Notes under the pieces: generated by a model | Database searches by the model: none | Seen by the model: the letters and a program-made list of their open reading frames with translations, nothing else | What the model was told of the DNA's origin: nothing | DNA from: Triatoma infestans | Lineage: Eukaryota > Arthropoda > Insecta > Hemiptera > Reduviidae | NCBI GenBank assembly: GCA_011037195.1 | Contig: JAAEAF010003559.1 | Span: 1 to 64,000, forward strand | Direction of reading: 5' to 3' | Length of the DNA stretch: 64,000 bases | Part shown: positions 1-9,479 of the stretch, in pieces | Numbering within the stretch: position 1 is the stretch's first letter | Layout of the letters: every line of letters starts with the position of its first letter | Made by a program: the position numbers and the translations under genes

Positions 1-75
1 GTCAATTATAATTTTGAGAACTGGAGTAAGAGAAAGTTTTGTGAGTGTTTGACACCAGATTTTTTTTTTTTAATA
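1..75 (+). mobile_element. HLR repeat, 3' end only
   Basis: The window opens inside the last bases of the Helentron-like repeat (HLR) described at 41549-42453. The subterminal motif GGAGTAAGAGAAAGT is followed by the terminal hairpin region and a T run. The rest of the element lies upstream of the window. Here the hairpin is damaged (TTTGACAC in place of TTTCACAC). Confidence 0.55.
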
Positions 76-305
76 AGAAGAAAAGTACTATTTTTTTAAA
101 TAAATTTTACTCCTCATTAATTACAGATCTTGCTCGAACTGGCTTCCACCATTAGAGATGTATTTCTTTGGCCGTAAGATACAATTGGCAGGAAAGACCA
201 TGTCTATGCATCTTAGACATGTATTTTTATTTTTAGTTATTTTCTAGCTATCTTAGTTTCCGATAAAATGTCGTTATCCATATACCTTGGGACATCCTGT
301 ATAAT

Positions 306-455
306 GTTGTTGTGGTTGGTCCTGCCGAGCTGGAAAGCATCAGAGATAATATTTTCCGTGATAGCCTGTTTTTTTTTTTGTGCTCATCGACCGATTGCGG
401 GAGCTCACCCATCATCAGAATTTATCACACTGATCGACAAAAGTCATCCCGATGA
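306..455 (+). mobile_element. hammerhead palindrome family, single decayed arm
   Basis: The long-arm end of the family described at 46080-46403 is recognisable, running from TTGTTGTGGTTGG through the block GAGCTGGAAAGCATCAGAGA. The ribozyme region follows on the minus strand at about 382-420. It is decayed: the GAAA of the core reads GCAAT, so it should be inactive. No second arm of comparable length is visible, so this is a truncated copy. Confidence 0.55.
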
Positions 456-814
456 TGGCATCGCCTAAGTAGCGAGTGAGACTCTCAATTTTTGTGTGTG
501 TGTGTCTCTCTCTCGGCTTTAAATCCCTCTCTTCATGTCCTATTATTAAAACGGTTACAATAAGTTTTTTCAAAACTTCAAATGCTTGCCACATAGATAG
601 AAACGTATTATTTTTATTTGAAACATTTTTCCTAAAGTTTTTTTGAAGGGGTATTGTCGGTTAGTTTAAATGTAAACTAACGTACGTGATATTGAATAGA
701 AGGCGCCCACAATATCGTCCACTCAGGTCTAACCTCCACTACCTTTTTTTTTTAATTGTCTGCCCAACTAAGCATTGCAGTTTTTTTTTAATTAATTTCT
801 ATTAATAGGAATAA
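456..814. other. AT-rich spacer
   Basis: No gene or mobile element recognised. There is a short GT/CT microsatellite at about 494-514 and several T runs. Confidence 0.5.
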
Positions 815-985
815 AAGAAAGTCGTATGAGTGATGAGTGTTTCACACCAGACTTTGTTTTGTTTCATATTCAGGGAACTTCACAATATAATATAATTTCC
901 GTTGAAAACTGAATTTCTAAAAGTCTGGCATGATCGTAATAATTGCTTTTAATCAGGAGTAAAAGAAGATAAAAATCTAAAATCA
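815..985. mobile_element. HLR fragments, tail-to-tail
   Basis: A degraded HLR 3' end (AGTGTTTCACACCAGACTTT near 836-855) is followed, on the opposite strand, by an HLR 5' end (895-985), recognised by TTTCCGTTGAAAACTGAATTT and the end motif AGGAGTAAAAGAAGA. The central part of the element is missing, so this is either a collapsed copy or two fragments meeting. Confidence 0.45.
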
Positions 986-2045
986 GAATAAAAAAAAAAC
1001 AAAAATAGTTTGATGCTATTAATTAAGATCATAAAAGAAAACATAAAGTAATGATAAGACTATACTTCAAACATGAAAGTAGCTTGAATCAAAAGTATAA
1101 TAATTTGTAACAGAGATATTTATGCTTCCTAACAAACATTTTTCTATAATTATAATAAATATTTATGTATTTTATATTTTTCTATTATAAAATATATAAA
1201 GAAATATGTATTTAACAGACAGAGAAGGAATATCGTGGGTAATAAGATGTTTCCTGGATACTAAATTATACAGATATAACCTTTTTTTTTTTCTTCTTTA
1301 CATCAGTGTTGGATTTATAAATAAGTATTAAGGGAAATTTATTTGAGTGTATATCTTAGTGTTCTTTCATAATTTAGTATATAATTATTCATATTAATTT
1401 TCTCAGCTCGCTGTGAGCTTATTTCTTAATGAAAACTTTTCCAAATTCGTAAACAATTACATAAAACATTGCTGCAGAAGGTACCAATTAATTGCTTAAG
1501 AAGGTACCAATTAAATTTTCTTAATATTCTTTTTTTGAATTTGATAAAAATAAATCGCCTTTTTCTCAAATGCTTTCTTTTACTTTTCTTTTTTTAAATT
1601 TGAAGTAATTGCGTCTTGTTTATTAATACAATATTGGAGGCTCTTATTAAAACAGTAGGTACTTCAAATTAATTTTAGTACAAGTTCCATGTCAATATAT
1701 TAAATGGAGTGGGCGATTAACCGCCTCCAAACTGAGCATCAGCCTATAATTGATTTGCTTCTGACAATCAGCAACAATAATAGCCATGGTAGGGAGAGAT
1801 CTCTGAAATTCCATTTTTAGCATTCAAAGAATTCTACAAAAAATTAATTTAAACAGGGACTACATTGTTGGCCGCTTTTAAAAATAAGTTATTCTTATAA
1901 ATTTGTATTTTAAAAATGAAAAATAAGAAATCCGCTTATACCTGAACACTTAGTTAGTGATCTTGATAATTAATTAATTTTTGGAAATAATGCTCCCAAT
2001 TATGAAACAAGATGAGCGAAAAAAAAATTAATGGTTCTTAAGTTG
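986..2045. other. AT-rich spacer, nothing recognised
   Basis: No reading frame, RNA or repeat family that I can name. There is a small direct repeat of GAAGGTACCAATTAA at about 1478-1515. Confidence 0.5.
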
Positions 2046-2165
2046 TTTAGAAGCCTACTGTCCATTATAGGCAGATTTGTCAGTAACGAAAGAACACTGC
2101 TCTGAGAAGGCTCCGAGCAACAATCACCGCAGATGTTGACGCGCCTCAAAAAAAAAAAAAAAATA
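2046..2165 (+). mobile_element. SINE family A, 3' half
   Basis: This is the body and tail of the tRNA-derived SINE seen complete at 19805-20001. It includes GAGAACACTG-like text, GAGAAGGCTCCGAGC, then CAGATGTTGACGCGCC and an A run. The tRNA-related head is absent. Confidence 0.6.
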
Positions 2166-2935
2166 TAGAAAAAGAAAAAAGAAGTGAAGTACGACAAGTT
2201 ATCAAGTTAATGGTTTAGTTATGATAAATAGAAGTAACATTAGCAACGGAAAACAGTATAGATAATTGAAATGACTATAATAGGAATTGTACCTAGATGA
2301 ATGAGAATTGAAGGTGATTAAGTGCTAGTAGTATACGGTCGCTATGTTCTGAAAGTCCGGGCGCTCTAGTGGCCTCAATGCAAGACCAATATTTCCGCAT
2401 TAGTGTTTATTATAGATTGCTCAATGTTACTATTACGTTAGCCGGGAAATAATATGTACGTCAGCCTTCCCACTGAGAAGACATGCTTGGATGTTGGAAA
2501 AGACAAAATTTAGGAAACCGAAAATCGAACGGGAATAGAGAGGAAAAGAGTTCTGAAAGACGGAAGAAGCGAGAACGCCGAAATGTTCAGGGAAGAGATA
2601 GGATACGTATATGGAAGAATGATTAGCGAAGTTCAAAGGGGACTTCCTGATACATCTTCAGAATACTTTTCAAAATCCCGAGAGTGATAATATTACATTC
2701 TGTCTTGCCTAAATCAAAACTGACTGTTGCTTTTACTATAAGAATATAAAATAAATAATTAATTCTTCCCCATTAAAATAACAACATAAAGCAAATGGAA
2801 TTTCCGAACCAAAGAAGTACAAATTGCAGCCATAATACCAATTATTTGATTAATCATTAATTAATACTATTTACCAATAATCTCTTTTTTTTCTTTTTTT
2901 TAAATTTCGGCGCATTAACTTCAATGGTTATTATT
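2166..2935. other. spacer, nothing recognised
   Basis: This stretch is slightly richer in GC near 2330-2640 than its surroundings. No homology is recognised in any frame. Confidence 0.4.
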
Positions 2936-2939
2936 CAAT

Positions 2940-3264
2940 GGGAATAAAACTTTTATTATGATTGTTATTTTTGACGCATCAAGAAACCTATTGTCATTGG
3001 CATCCCTGAGACTTTTCAGTATACTGACAACCTCCACCGGGCAAGGATTTGTAGAGTCTCCTAGAGCGAAAAAATCTAAGAGTAGAATAAAGTTGGCAAC
3101 TTAGTTGTGAATCCAGTGGGCGGAGTTAAATGACGTTACAGCTACTAGTGGGCTATGGAAAGGGGCGGAGCTTAGTAGCTGTTTTTGGTGTCACGACTAA
3201 GTTGTCGAAGCTATACTGAACCTGCGTTTTCCGTTTCATTGCGCTACCACTGAGCTAAATCCTT
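2940..3264 (-). mobile_element. SINE family A carrying an inserted palindromic element
   Basis: Read on the minus strand, the tRNA-like head with A-box text (TTTAGCTCAGTGGTAGCGC) lies at about 3233-3262. The SINE body and tail lie at about 2940-3088. The B-box region expected between them is replaced by unrelated sequence at about 3089-3228, which has inverted repeats at its ends (separate entry). Confidence 0.5.
3089..3218. mobile_element. MITE-like palindromic insertion
   Basis: The ends are imperfect inverted repeats: GCAACTTAGTTGTGA on the left matches the complement of TCACGACTAAGTTGTC on the right. A second nested pair is CAGCTACTA with TAGTAGCTG. The interior is GC-richer than the surroundings. 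It sits where the SINE B box should be. No transposase is present; a non-autonomous DNA transposon is an inference. Confidence 0.4.
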
Positions 3265-4716
3265 CTCTTACTTTTAATATTGTATTTTTGTGTGTGTAAA
3301 TTACTATGGTGGTTGTTAATTTGTGAACAGTATGGTTATGACTGTTCCTTGTTCTATTTTAATGCTGGCCGAAGCCAACAAAATATTCTTCAAATTTATG
3401 AAATTAGGAGTAGCTTAAATATAATCACTGTGGTGCACTATAATGGTGTCTTTTCCAAACTTCAACATTCAAAATTTGTACTTCGCATTTCCTCTTCTAA
3501 TCTCTTCTATGTCCGTATAAAGTGCGTAAATCCTCCAAAAAAAAAAAAAAAAAAAAACACGTTACAGTGTACGCGGTTCGTAACAAGCACCCACGCATTA
3601 CTTCATAGTATTTTCATTCTATTAAAATTATTATTAAAAATATTTCGGTAATACCATAAAGAAACAGGGCTTATTCAAAGTCTGGCGGCCACATTAACAT
3701 ACTGTGTCGGAGTATGTATAAACATAGACAATCACTGTTTAGAAATTGAACTTTTCCCGCACACAATCCCGCAATTTAACACAATACCATCGGGTAACAA
3801 CTGGACAATTCAAATATGGGAAAATTCAAAAAAAAGGTTAAAATCTATCTTGTTTTAAGTTTAGGCGACCTTAATCAGTGAAACTAAATTAGTCAGATCC
3901 AAAATAAAAAAGAACAATTTATTTGTTGATTTATATTAAATTGTGTAACATAAACAAAATAAAAAAATGGTATGACAATAATATGAAACTATCAGAAAAG
4001 ATATATTATAAATTATTCTCAAAATTTTAATATACACAATATTTTATACGTTAATATTATAAGTTAATATTAATTTGGTTAGTTAATTACTTTAGTTAAT
4101 ATTACTCACAGACACATATATAATAAAAAACTAATAACAAAAATATAATAAAGAATAATGACATGGTAGAAAGAAGTGAAAGGAAAGGGAGGGGTGGAAA
4201 AAAGAAGAAAAGAAATGATTGATTACACAATCAATCTTTAATCATATGTTTTTTATTTTATTTTTTATTATAAAGGTGGCAGTGACATCGTGGGAGTCAC
4301 TGAACGATATTATTAAAAAGCTACTTTAATTTATTATTATTATTATTATTTTATTTCAATAATGTTTTCTTTTTTTTTAATGATGTTTTATTTTTTTGGT
4401 TTCGTTAATCAATGTATCATTTAATTGACACTTGGTCTGAAAATTTACGCATAAGTTTATTTATAATTTAAATAGAAAAATCTCTCTCACTTCCTCTGCT
4501 AATCAAGATAAAGATATGTAAATGAACAAAATTCTTTTGAAAAGTTTTGAAACAAATAATGAATTTGAAGACATGAATGATTTGGTTCTCACTTGGAAGG
4601 CTCCTCTTTGTCTCATTACTTGTCACACGAGCATTTCTATATTTGTTATTGTAAAGTTCAAAATAAATATATATAAATTTCAATCATAAATTGTCAGTAC
4701 AGAGAAACATCTTTTG
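3265..4716. other. AT-rich spacer
   Basis: No feature supported. A homopolymer A run lies at about 3537-3558 and a short TTA repeat at about 4329-4352. The 123-codon open frame at 3280-3651 translates the A run and low-complexity DNA, and is not credible as a gene. Confidence 0.5.
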
Positions 4717-4720
4717 GAAT

Positions 4721-5014
4721 TGTAATAGGATCCATAGCAGAGAAAGAGAGAGACAAAAATGACAGGACCACTCTCTCCGAATAGAGTGGGAAAAATTGCA
4801 TAAATACAGCGGCGGAAGATAGATATACAACAGAGTTCACTCGCCAGTCACAACGTGTCATTTATCTTACCCTCTTTACCACTCTATCATACTCTACCAT
4901 TTTAGTGTAAAGTCCAGGCAGTCAGTGTAACTTTTAACATTTATACAGTGTTCAGCCATATCTAGTTTTTTCATTCAAACCAAACCATTTCTCTCCTTCA
5001 TCATCCCCATTATA
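4721..5014 (+). mobile_element. solo LTR-like element, family L
   Basis: A 294-bp unit starts TGTAATAGGATCC and ends CCCCATTATA. It is flanked on both sides by GAAT (4717-4720 and 5015-5018), a 4-bp duplication typical of LTR-retrotransposon integration. Relatives occur at 13609-13905, 31253-31552, 31812-32327 and 44869-46857. In the copy ending at 32000 a primer-binding-like sequence follows the unit. No internal coding region is attached here, so a solo LTR is the simplest reading. A palindromic DNA element arm is the alternative. Confidence 0.6.
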
Positions 5015-5017
5015 GAA

Positions 5018-5022
5018 TAAAA

Positions 5023-5053
<31 letters not shown>

Positions 5054-5054
5054 A
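5018..5054. repeat. (AAAT)n microsatellite
   Basis: About nine tandem AAAT units directly follow the LTR-like element. Confidence 0.9.
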
Positions 5055-5127
5055 GATCAACAAAATCATCTAAACATTTTTACAAAGATTACTTTAAATT
5101 GCAATTAATTTTAAATAGCAAAGGAAG

Positions 5128-5320
5128 GGAATAGCTAAGTGGTTAGCGTACTGGACTCCCACGCGGAGGACCCGGGTTCGAGTCCAGTTGTGCTACCCTT
5201 AGTTTTTTTTCTTCCTAGGAGCCTCTACAGCTCACTGTTAGGTGATGGACAGTGTTGTCTGTAACGAGAGAACACTGCCAGGAGGCCGGCAGTGCACTTA
5301 GGAAGGTTTTTTTTTTTTTT
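5128..5320 (+). mobile_element. SINE family A, head and body
   Basis: The tRNA-like head has A-box text (TAGCTAAGTGGTTAGCG) and B-box text (GGGTTCGAGTCCAG), with an anticodon-arm-like stretch between them. The body follows (CCTAGGAGCCTCTACAGCTC, then GAGAGAACACTGCC and GGCCGGCAGTGCAC). The tail is interrupted by a T run. A real tRNA gene is unlikely, because the head continues into the same body as many other copies. Confidence 0.7.
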
Positions 5321-5329
5321 TACTAATCC

Positions 5330-6280
5330 CACTAGAGGGCAGTACTGGAGCTCGCGCTCATCCCTGCCCGTACACAGTACAACCAACTTATAATACAAAT
5401 CTATAGACGCGTGGGCAAAAATTTTATCCGATAGAAATTCCTAGTCTATGCACTATTCCGTAAGAGATCAAATATTAAGTAAATATTGAGTAAAAGGTCC
5501 AAATACTTCGTAAACGATTAGTATATTTCTAATCCACTGGCCTGTAAACAATTTATTTCATTTCCCATTCACAATATTTACATCTCAAATCATTTACAAA
5601 ACAAAACTGTTCCCCTGTACTCGATATTCCAGGGGAGCCACAACTAAACTATCCTAATATATCTATTATACGAGTACACTAATCCTACACGCTAACCTTA
5701 CCGCATTGATACCACACACACAACTATAAATAAATAATGCACTCCACCCACGTTCACTCCGCCTACTCTACCCAGCTATTGTTAACCCTTCTGGAAATCT
5801 GCGGACGCAAATTTACTATAAGCTTCATAAGTAAACTTATTTTCCAATAATAGACTAAGATTTTCACTATTTAGTCCCACATGAAATCCAATCCATTTTT
5901 CCCAACATTTGCAATCTTAGGTCTTCATATAAACGGCAGTCAAAGATTATATGCACCGCGGACTCACGCTATCCACAGTGACACCGAAAATCATTCACAA
6001 GCCCCACTTTCCATTCAAAAGACCATGCCCTGTCATCAATCGCGCTACAGCGTAAGAAAACTCTGTGGGAACCACTCTTCTGCCTCCAGCAGCATCAGGA
6101 ACAAAACGAAAGGTTGTCCTGCCCTTACTCGAAGAAGCCTAACGAGCTTTCTATTTTTCCCGTAAATCGTCATCTCTTTTTATACTTTCCTGTTGGAATC
6201 TCCAGAGCTCAAAATCACTACTCCCCGCCTGAATAGGTAACGCCACCACCGTTATACCGGCAAAGGAAAAGGGTATAACC
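5330..6280. other. unrecognised stretch, GC-richer than neighbours
   Basis: It contains a 94-codon plus-strand frame (5881-6165), but codon-level similarity to any family is not evident to me. The composition differs from the flanking AT-rich DNA and the segment ends in a SINE tail. A decayed LINE is possible but cannot be shown. Confidence 0.3.
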
Positions 6281-6282
6281 GA

Positions 6283-6350
6283 CTTAAAAAGGTTCCGGGC
6301 GCCAATGACCATAGATGTTGACGTGCCTTAAATTAAAAAAAAAAAAAAAT
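6283..6350 (+). mobile_element. SINE family A, 3' tail fragment
   Basis: The tail CCGGGCGCCAATGACC, ATAGATGTTGACGTGCC and an A run match the 3' end of family A. Head and body are absent. Confidence 0.6.
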
Positions 6351-7167
6351 TAATTTTCCTATATTACATAAATGTAAGGCATATTTAAATTTATTTCTAT
6401 TAAAGGGGGATAAGATTTTTTTTAAAAGCGCCGCGCAACATTTAAATAAAAAAAAAAAAATAGTTGTGAAAAGCCTTTTGTTAGACACAAATTCTCATTT
6501 AAGTAAACTGTGACCGAGATAAGAAATTAAACAAACATTAGATAACAATATTACATAAAACAAATATTTAAACCTTTTTGAGGATGGGGGGGGGGGAAAT
6601 TAGGTGAAATAATAAAACAGGCAGTGCTGAAAGAAAATTGTGGAAGGAGTGAATGTAGTTTCACCCAAGAAAAGGAGAGGGGATAAAATGTAATTTATTG
6701 AAGAACGCGCTAAACTTGAAATACATTGTTTTTGGATTTTTTTTTTTTTTTGTCATTACAAGAAAATTTATTTTTCTCTTGGGAAATCTTTTATACCTGT
6801 TTAATATACTTTAAATCATTTTGGAAAAATGAGTAAAATATATAACAACGAAATTGATTAAATTTTCCTTAATTCACTTGTTTGCATTTCATATATTATA
6901 TAAGTAGATCTCTCTCGTATGTGATTGCCGTGTCATAGTGATGTTTCGCAGTTTTAATTATATATTAACAATTTTAATTTTCATATTTTTGTCTGGCCAT
7001 GTTTCACTTAAAGGCACTTGTTTAATTTTAAAGGTTCCTTCACGTTATGATCCTCCACGTTTGCACATATCTCTCTCTCTCCATAAAATGGAAATTGAGA
7101 GAAATTGAAATAAAATACATTAATTTGCTCTTGTTGAAAGCTATATTAAAAAAAAAATTGGTTCTAT
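6351..7167. other. AT-rich spacer
   Basis: Nothing supported. It has homopolymer runs only, including a G run at about 6588-6596 and a T run at 6737-6751. Confidence 0.5.
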
Positions 7168-7335
7168 TACTTTCTCATACTCTATAAGAGAAAATATTTA
7201 CGATCGTGTCAAATTTTTCGAAATTGAATATTAACCGGAAATACATGTTTTGAGGTCCCACAATGTTCTTAGAGAATGGTCGTCATAGGAGGCTCGAATT
7301 TCATATTCCGTTTACGTACCAACACTGCATGGTGG
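7168..7335 (+). mobile_element. HLR repeat, 5' part
   Basis: The start ACTTTCTCATACTC leads into text shared with all HLR 5' ends (GATCGTGTCAAATTTTTCGA, then CCGGAAATACATGTTTTGAG) and into TTCCGTTTACGTACCAACAC. The copy then breaks off into the tandemly duplicated segment. Confidence 0.6.
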
Positions 7336-7379
7336 TATTAAAGTTTTTAATTTTCAAAATGAATTATATGCAATGAATT

Positions 7380-7660
7380 AAAACCACATTCATTCATTCG
7401 TTGATTCTGTGACATTAAAGGCCATCATGCAAGGACCTTAGTCTCCTCTAATAATTCATTCCATAACTGGTGATCTTTCACTTTCCGACTGGAAATTATT
7501 TCCGACATTATCCAGATATCTTATGCGCGATCTACCTCCGTCGAGATGTCCCTCATATGTTCGCCTCGGGCCACGAACCTGCTTCCAATCGGTGTAAGTG
7601 TCCCAGCCATCGGAGTCTAGCAAACTTAATGTTTGCCACTAGTTCCTCTTCTTTGAATAG
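7380..7660 (-). pseudogene. decayed LINE C-terminus (unit 1)
   Basis: Minus-strand fragments in more than one frame resemble the C-terminal tail of endonuclease/reverse-transcriptase LINEs of the RTE or CR1 type. They show a GxRPRxRxxDNV-like segment and a following DHQLWNxLLEE segment, in the position of the usual WRxLV block. Frameshifts break it, and the paralogue in unit 2 is equally broken. The clade is not secure. Confidence 0.4.
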
Positions 7661-7794
7661 CCCTTTTAACTTCGAATTATACCTTACACGGTACACCTCT
7701 CTTTACACAACTGGACCCAAAGATTGTCCTCAACATCCGTCTCTTCCAACAATTCAAGGGAAACACGCGCTGGTCCCGGATTTGTGGTACCTTT

Positions 7795-7930
7795 AGGTTT
7801 TTTCTCCCTACAAGCCTCTACAGCTCACGATCCGGTGAGACAGCACTGCCCATTAGCCGTTAGTCAAAAATCTTTGGAGGGCCAATGACCTTAGATGTTG
7901 AGGCTCCAAAAATAAATAAATAAATAAATA
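7795..7930 (+). mobile_element. SINE family A, body and tail (unit 1)
   Basis: CAAGCCTCTACAGCTCACG, then a shortened body, then CCAATGACCTTAGATGTTG and an AAAT-rich tail. The head is absent. The copy is repeated in unit 2 at 8515-8650. Confidence 0.6.
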
Positions 7931-8099
7931 ACCTTCATTAATTTAAATTTCTTTAACCTTTTCCGGAAGATCCTTTCCTTTTTATTAAACAGAAAACCAT
8001 CTCTAGTTGTACGTGTAATAAAACTATACTTTTTAATTGTTTACGTACCAACACTGCATAGTTGTATTAAAGTTTTAATTTTCAAAATGAATTATATGC

Positions 8100-8390
8100 A
8101 ATAAATTAAAACCACATTCATTCATTTGTTGATTCTGTGACATTAAAGGCCATGCATGACTTGGTCTCCTCTAATAAATCATTCCATAACTGGTGATCTT
8201 CCACTTTCCGCCTTCATTGGATATCCTTTTCGCTTCAAATTATTTCCGACATTATCCAGATATCTTACGCGTGGTCTACCTCCGTCGGGATGTCCCTCAT
8301 ATGTTCGCCTCGGGCCACGACCTTCTTCCGTTCGGTGTAAGTGCCCCAGCCACGAAGTCTAGCAAACTTAATGTTTGCCACTAAATCCTC
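8100..8390 (-). pseudogene. decayed LINE C-terminus (unit 2)
   Basis: This is the paralogue of 7380-7660. On the minus strand one frame reads like the conserved RWLGHxxRM block (here LRGWGTYTER), and the next frame carries GGRPRVRYLDNVGNNLK. The frame change between them shows it is a pseudogene. Confidence 0.45.
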
Positions 8391-8514
8391 TTCTTTTATA
8401 GCTCTTTTACCTTCACGGTTCACCTCTCTCTACACAACTGGACCCAATGGTCGCCCTTAACATCCGTCTCTTTCAACAATTCAAGGGAAGCACGCGCTGG
8501 ACACCCGGGTTTTT

Positions 8515-8650
8515 ACTGCCTTTAGATTTTTTCGCCGTACAAGCCTCTACAGTTCACGGTCCGGTAAGAAAACACTGCCGGTAGTGCAGTCAGAAAATCT
8601 TTGGAGGGTCAATAACCTTAGATCTTGAGGCCCCCCAAAAAATAAATAAC
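8515..8650 (+). mobile_element. SINE family A, body and tail (unit 2)
   Basis: Same content as 7795-7930, carried along by the tandem duplication. Confidence 0.6.
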
Positions 8651-9064
8651 CTTCATTAACTTAAATTTCTTTGACCTTTTCCGGTAGATCCTTTTTTTTT
8701 TCATTAAACAGAAAACAATCTGTACGTGTAATAAAACTATACTTTTTAATTGTTTTGACTGTTTCATTCTGTTAACACGCTATTGCTCGTGTGGGAAAAC
8801 AGAACTCGAGTAGGTAAAAAAAAAAAAAAAAAAAAAAAAACCATTATACACTTTTGTCAAATAACTCTTTTAAAGTTAATTAGATTTAAAAAAAAAAAAA
8901 ATTATTAACAATATGGTTATTTTGTAATTCACGCTTATTCAATATTATTTAAAATGTTTATATTTTTCAGTTACACATGGCTTTTTATTATTATTATTAT
9001 TAAAACAATTAAAAAAATAAGTATATTTGAAAGTGATTAAAAAATTTGCTACGTATACAGCCAA

Positions 9065-9478
9065 GGTTCGGCTAAAAGTGATCACATTTTATAGTTTCTA
9101 AATTTTAATCCTTTAGACATAGTACTAACGGTCTAACAAAAGTAGTCACATCTTATGGTTTCTAAATTTCAGTCGCTTAGACACACTACTCACTACTAAC
9201 GGTCTAGAAAAAGTGGTCACAAGTTATGGTTTCTAAATTTTTATTCCTTTAGACACAGTACTAACGGTCTAACAAAAGTAGTCACATCTTATGGTGGCTA
9301 AAGTTTAATCCTTTAGACACAGTACTAACGGTCTAACAAAAGTAGTCACATCTTATGGTTTCTAAAGTTTAATCCTTTAGACACAGTACTAACGGTCTAG
9401 AAAAAGTGGCCACAAGTTATGATTTTTAAATTTTAATCCTTTAGACACAGTACTAACGATCTACAAAAGGTGTCACAT
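9065..9478. repeat. minisatellite, unit about 64 bp, about 6 copies
   Basis: The recurring landmarks are ACTAACGGTCTA, GTCACATCTTATGGTTTC and AATCCTTTAGACACAGT. Units alternate between an AACAAAAGTAGTCACATC form and an AGAAAAAGTGGTCACAAG form. The first and last units are divergent. No coding potential. Confidence 0.85.
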
Positions 9479-9479
9479 A

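Larger units (their letters stand above)
7315..8755. repeat. tandem duplication, two units of about 0.72 kb
   Basis: Unit 1 (about 7315-8039) and unit 2 (about 8040-8755) are colinear. Both begin TTTACGTACCAACACTGCAT, share the same LINE-like middle and the same SINE body, and end with ACGTGTAATAAAACTATACT. The first bases of the unit belong to an HLR, so the duplication breakpoint lies inside that repeat. Small indels separate the units, so the event is not recent. Confidence 0.75.

Noticed and set aside
3280..3651. 123-codon open frame
   Set aside because: It reads through an A homopolymer as a lysine run and has no recognisable domain. Stop-free by chance in low-complexity DNA.
5128..5210. 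Possible tRNA gene with good A and B boxes (also at 19805, 23460, 29177, 53919)
   Set aside because: Every such head runs into the same non-tRNA SINE body and tail, the acceptor stems do not pair convincingly, and the heads are flanked by SINE duplications.
6588..6596. G runs (also 17899-17907 and 58181-58189) as quadruplex sites
   Set aside because: Single G runs without three further G tracts nearby do not make a credible quadruplex motif.
9065..9478. CRISPR-like array
   Set aside because: Repeats are contiguous 64-bp units without unique spacers, and the genome is eukaryotic.
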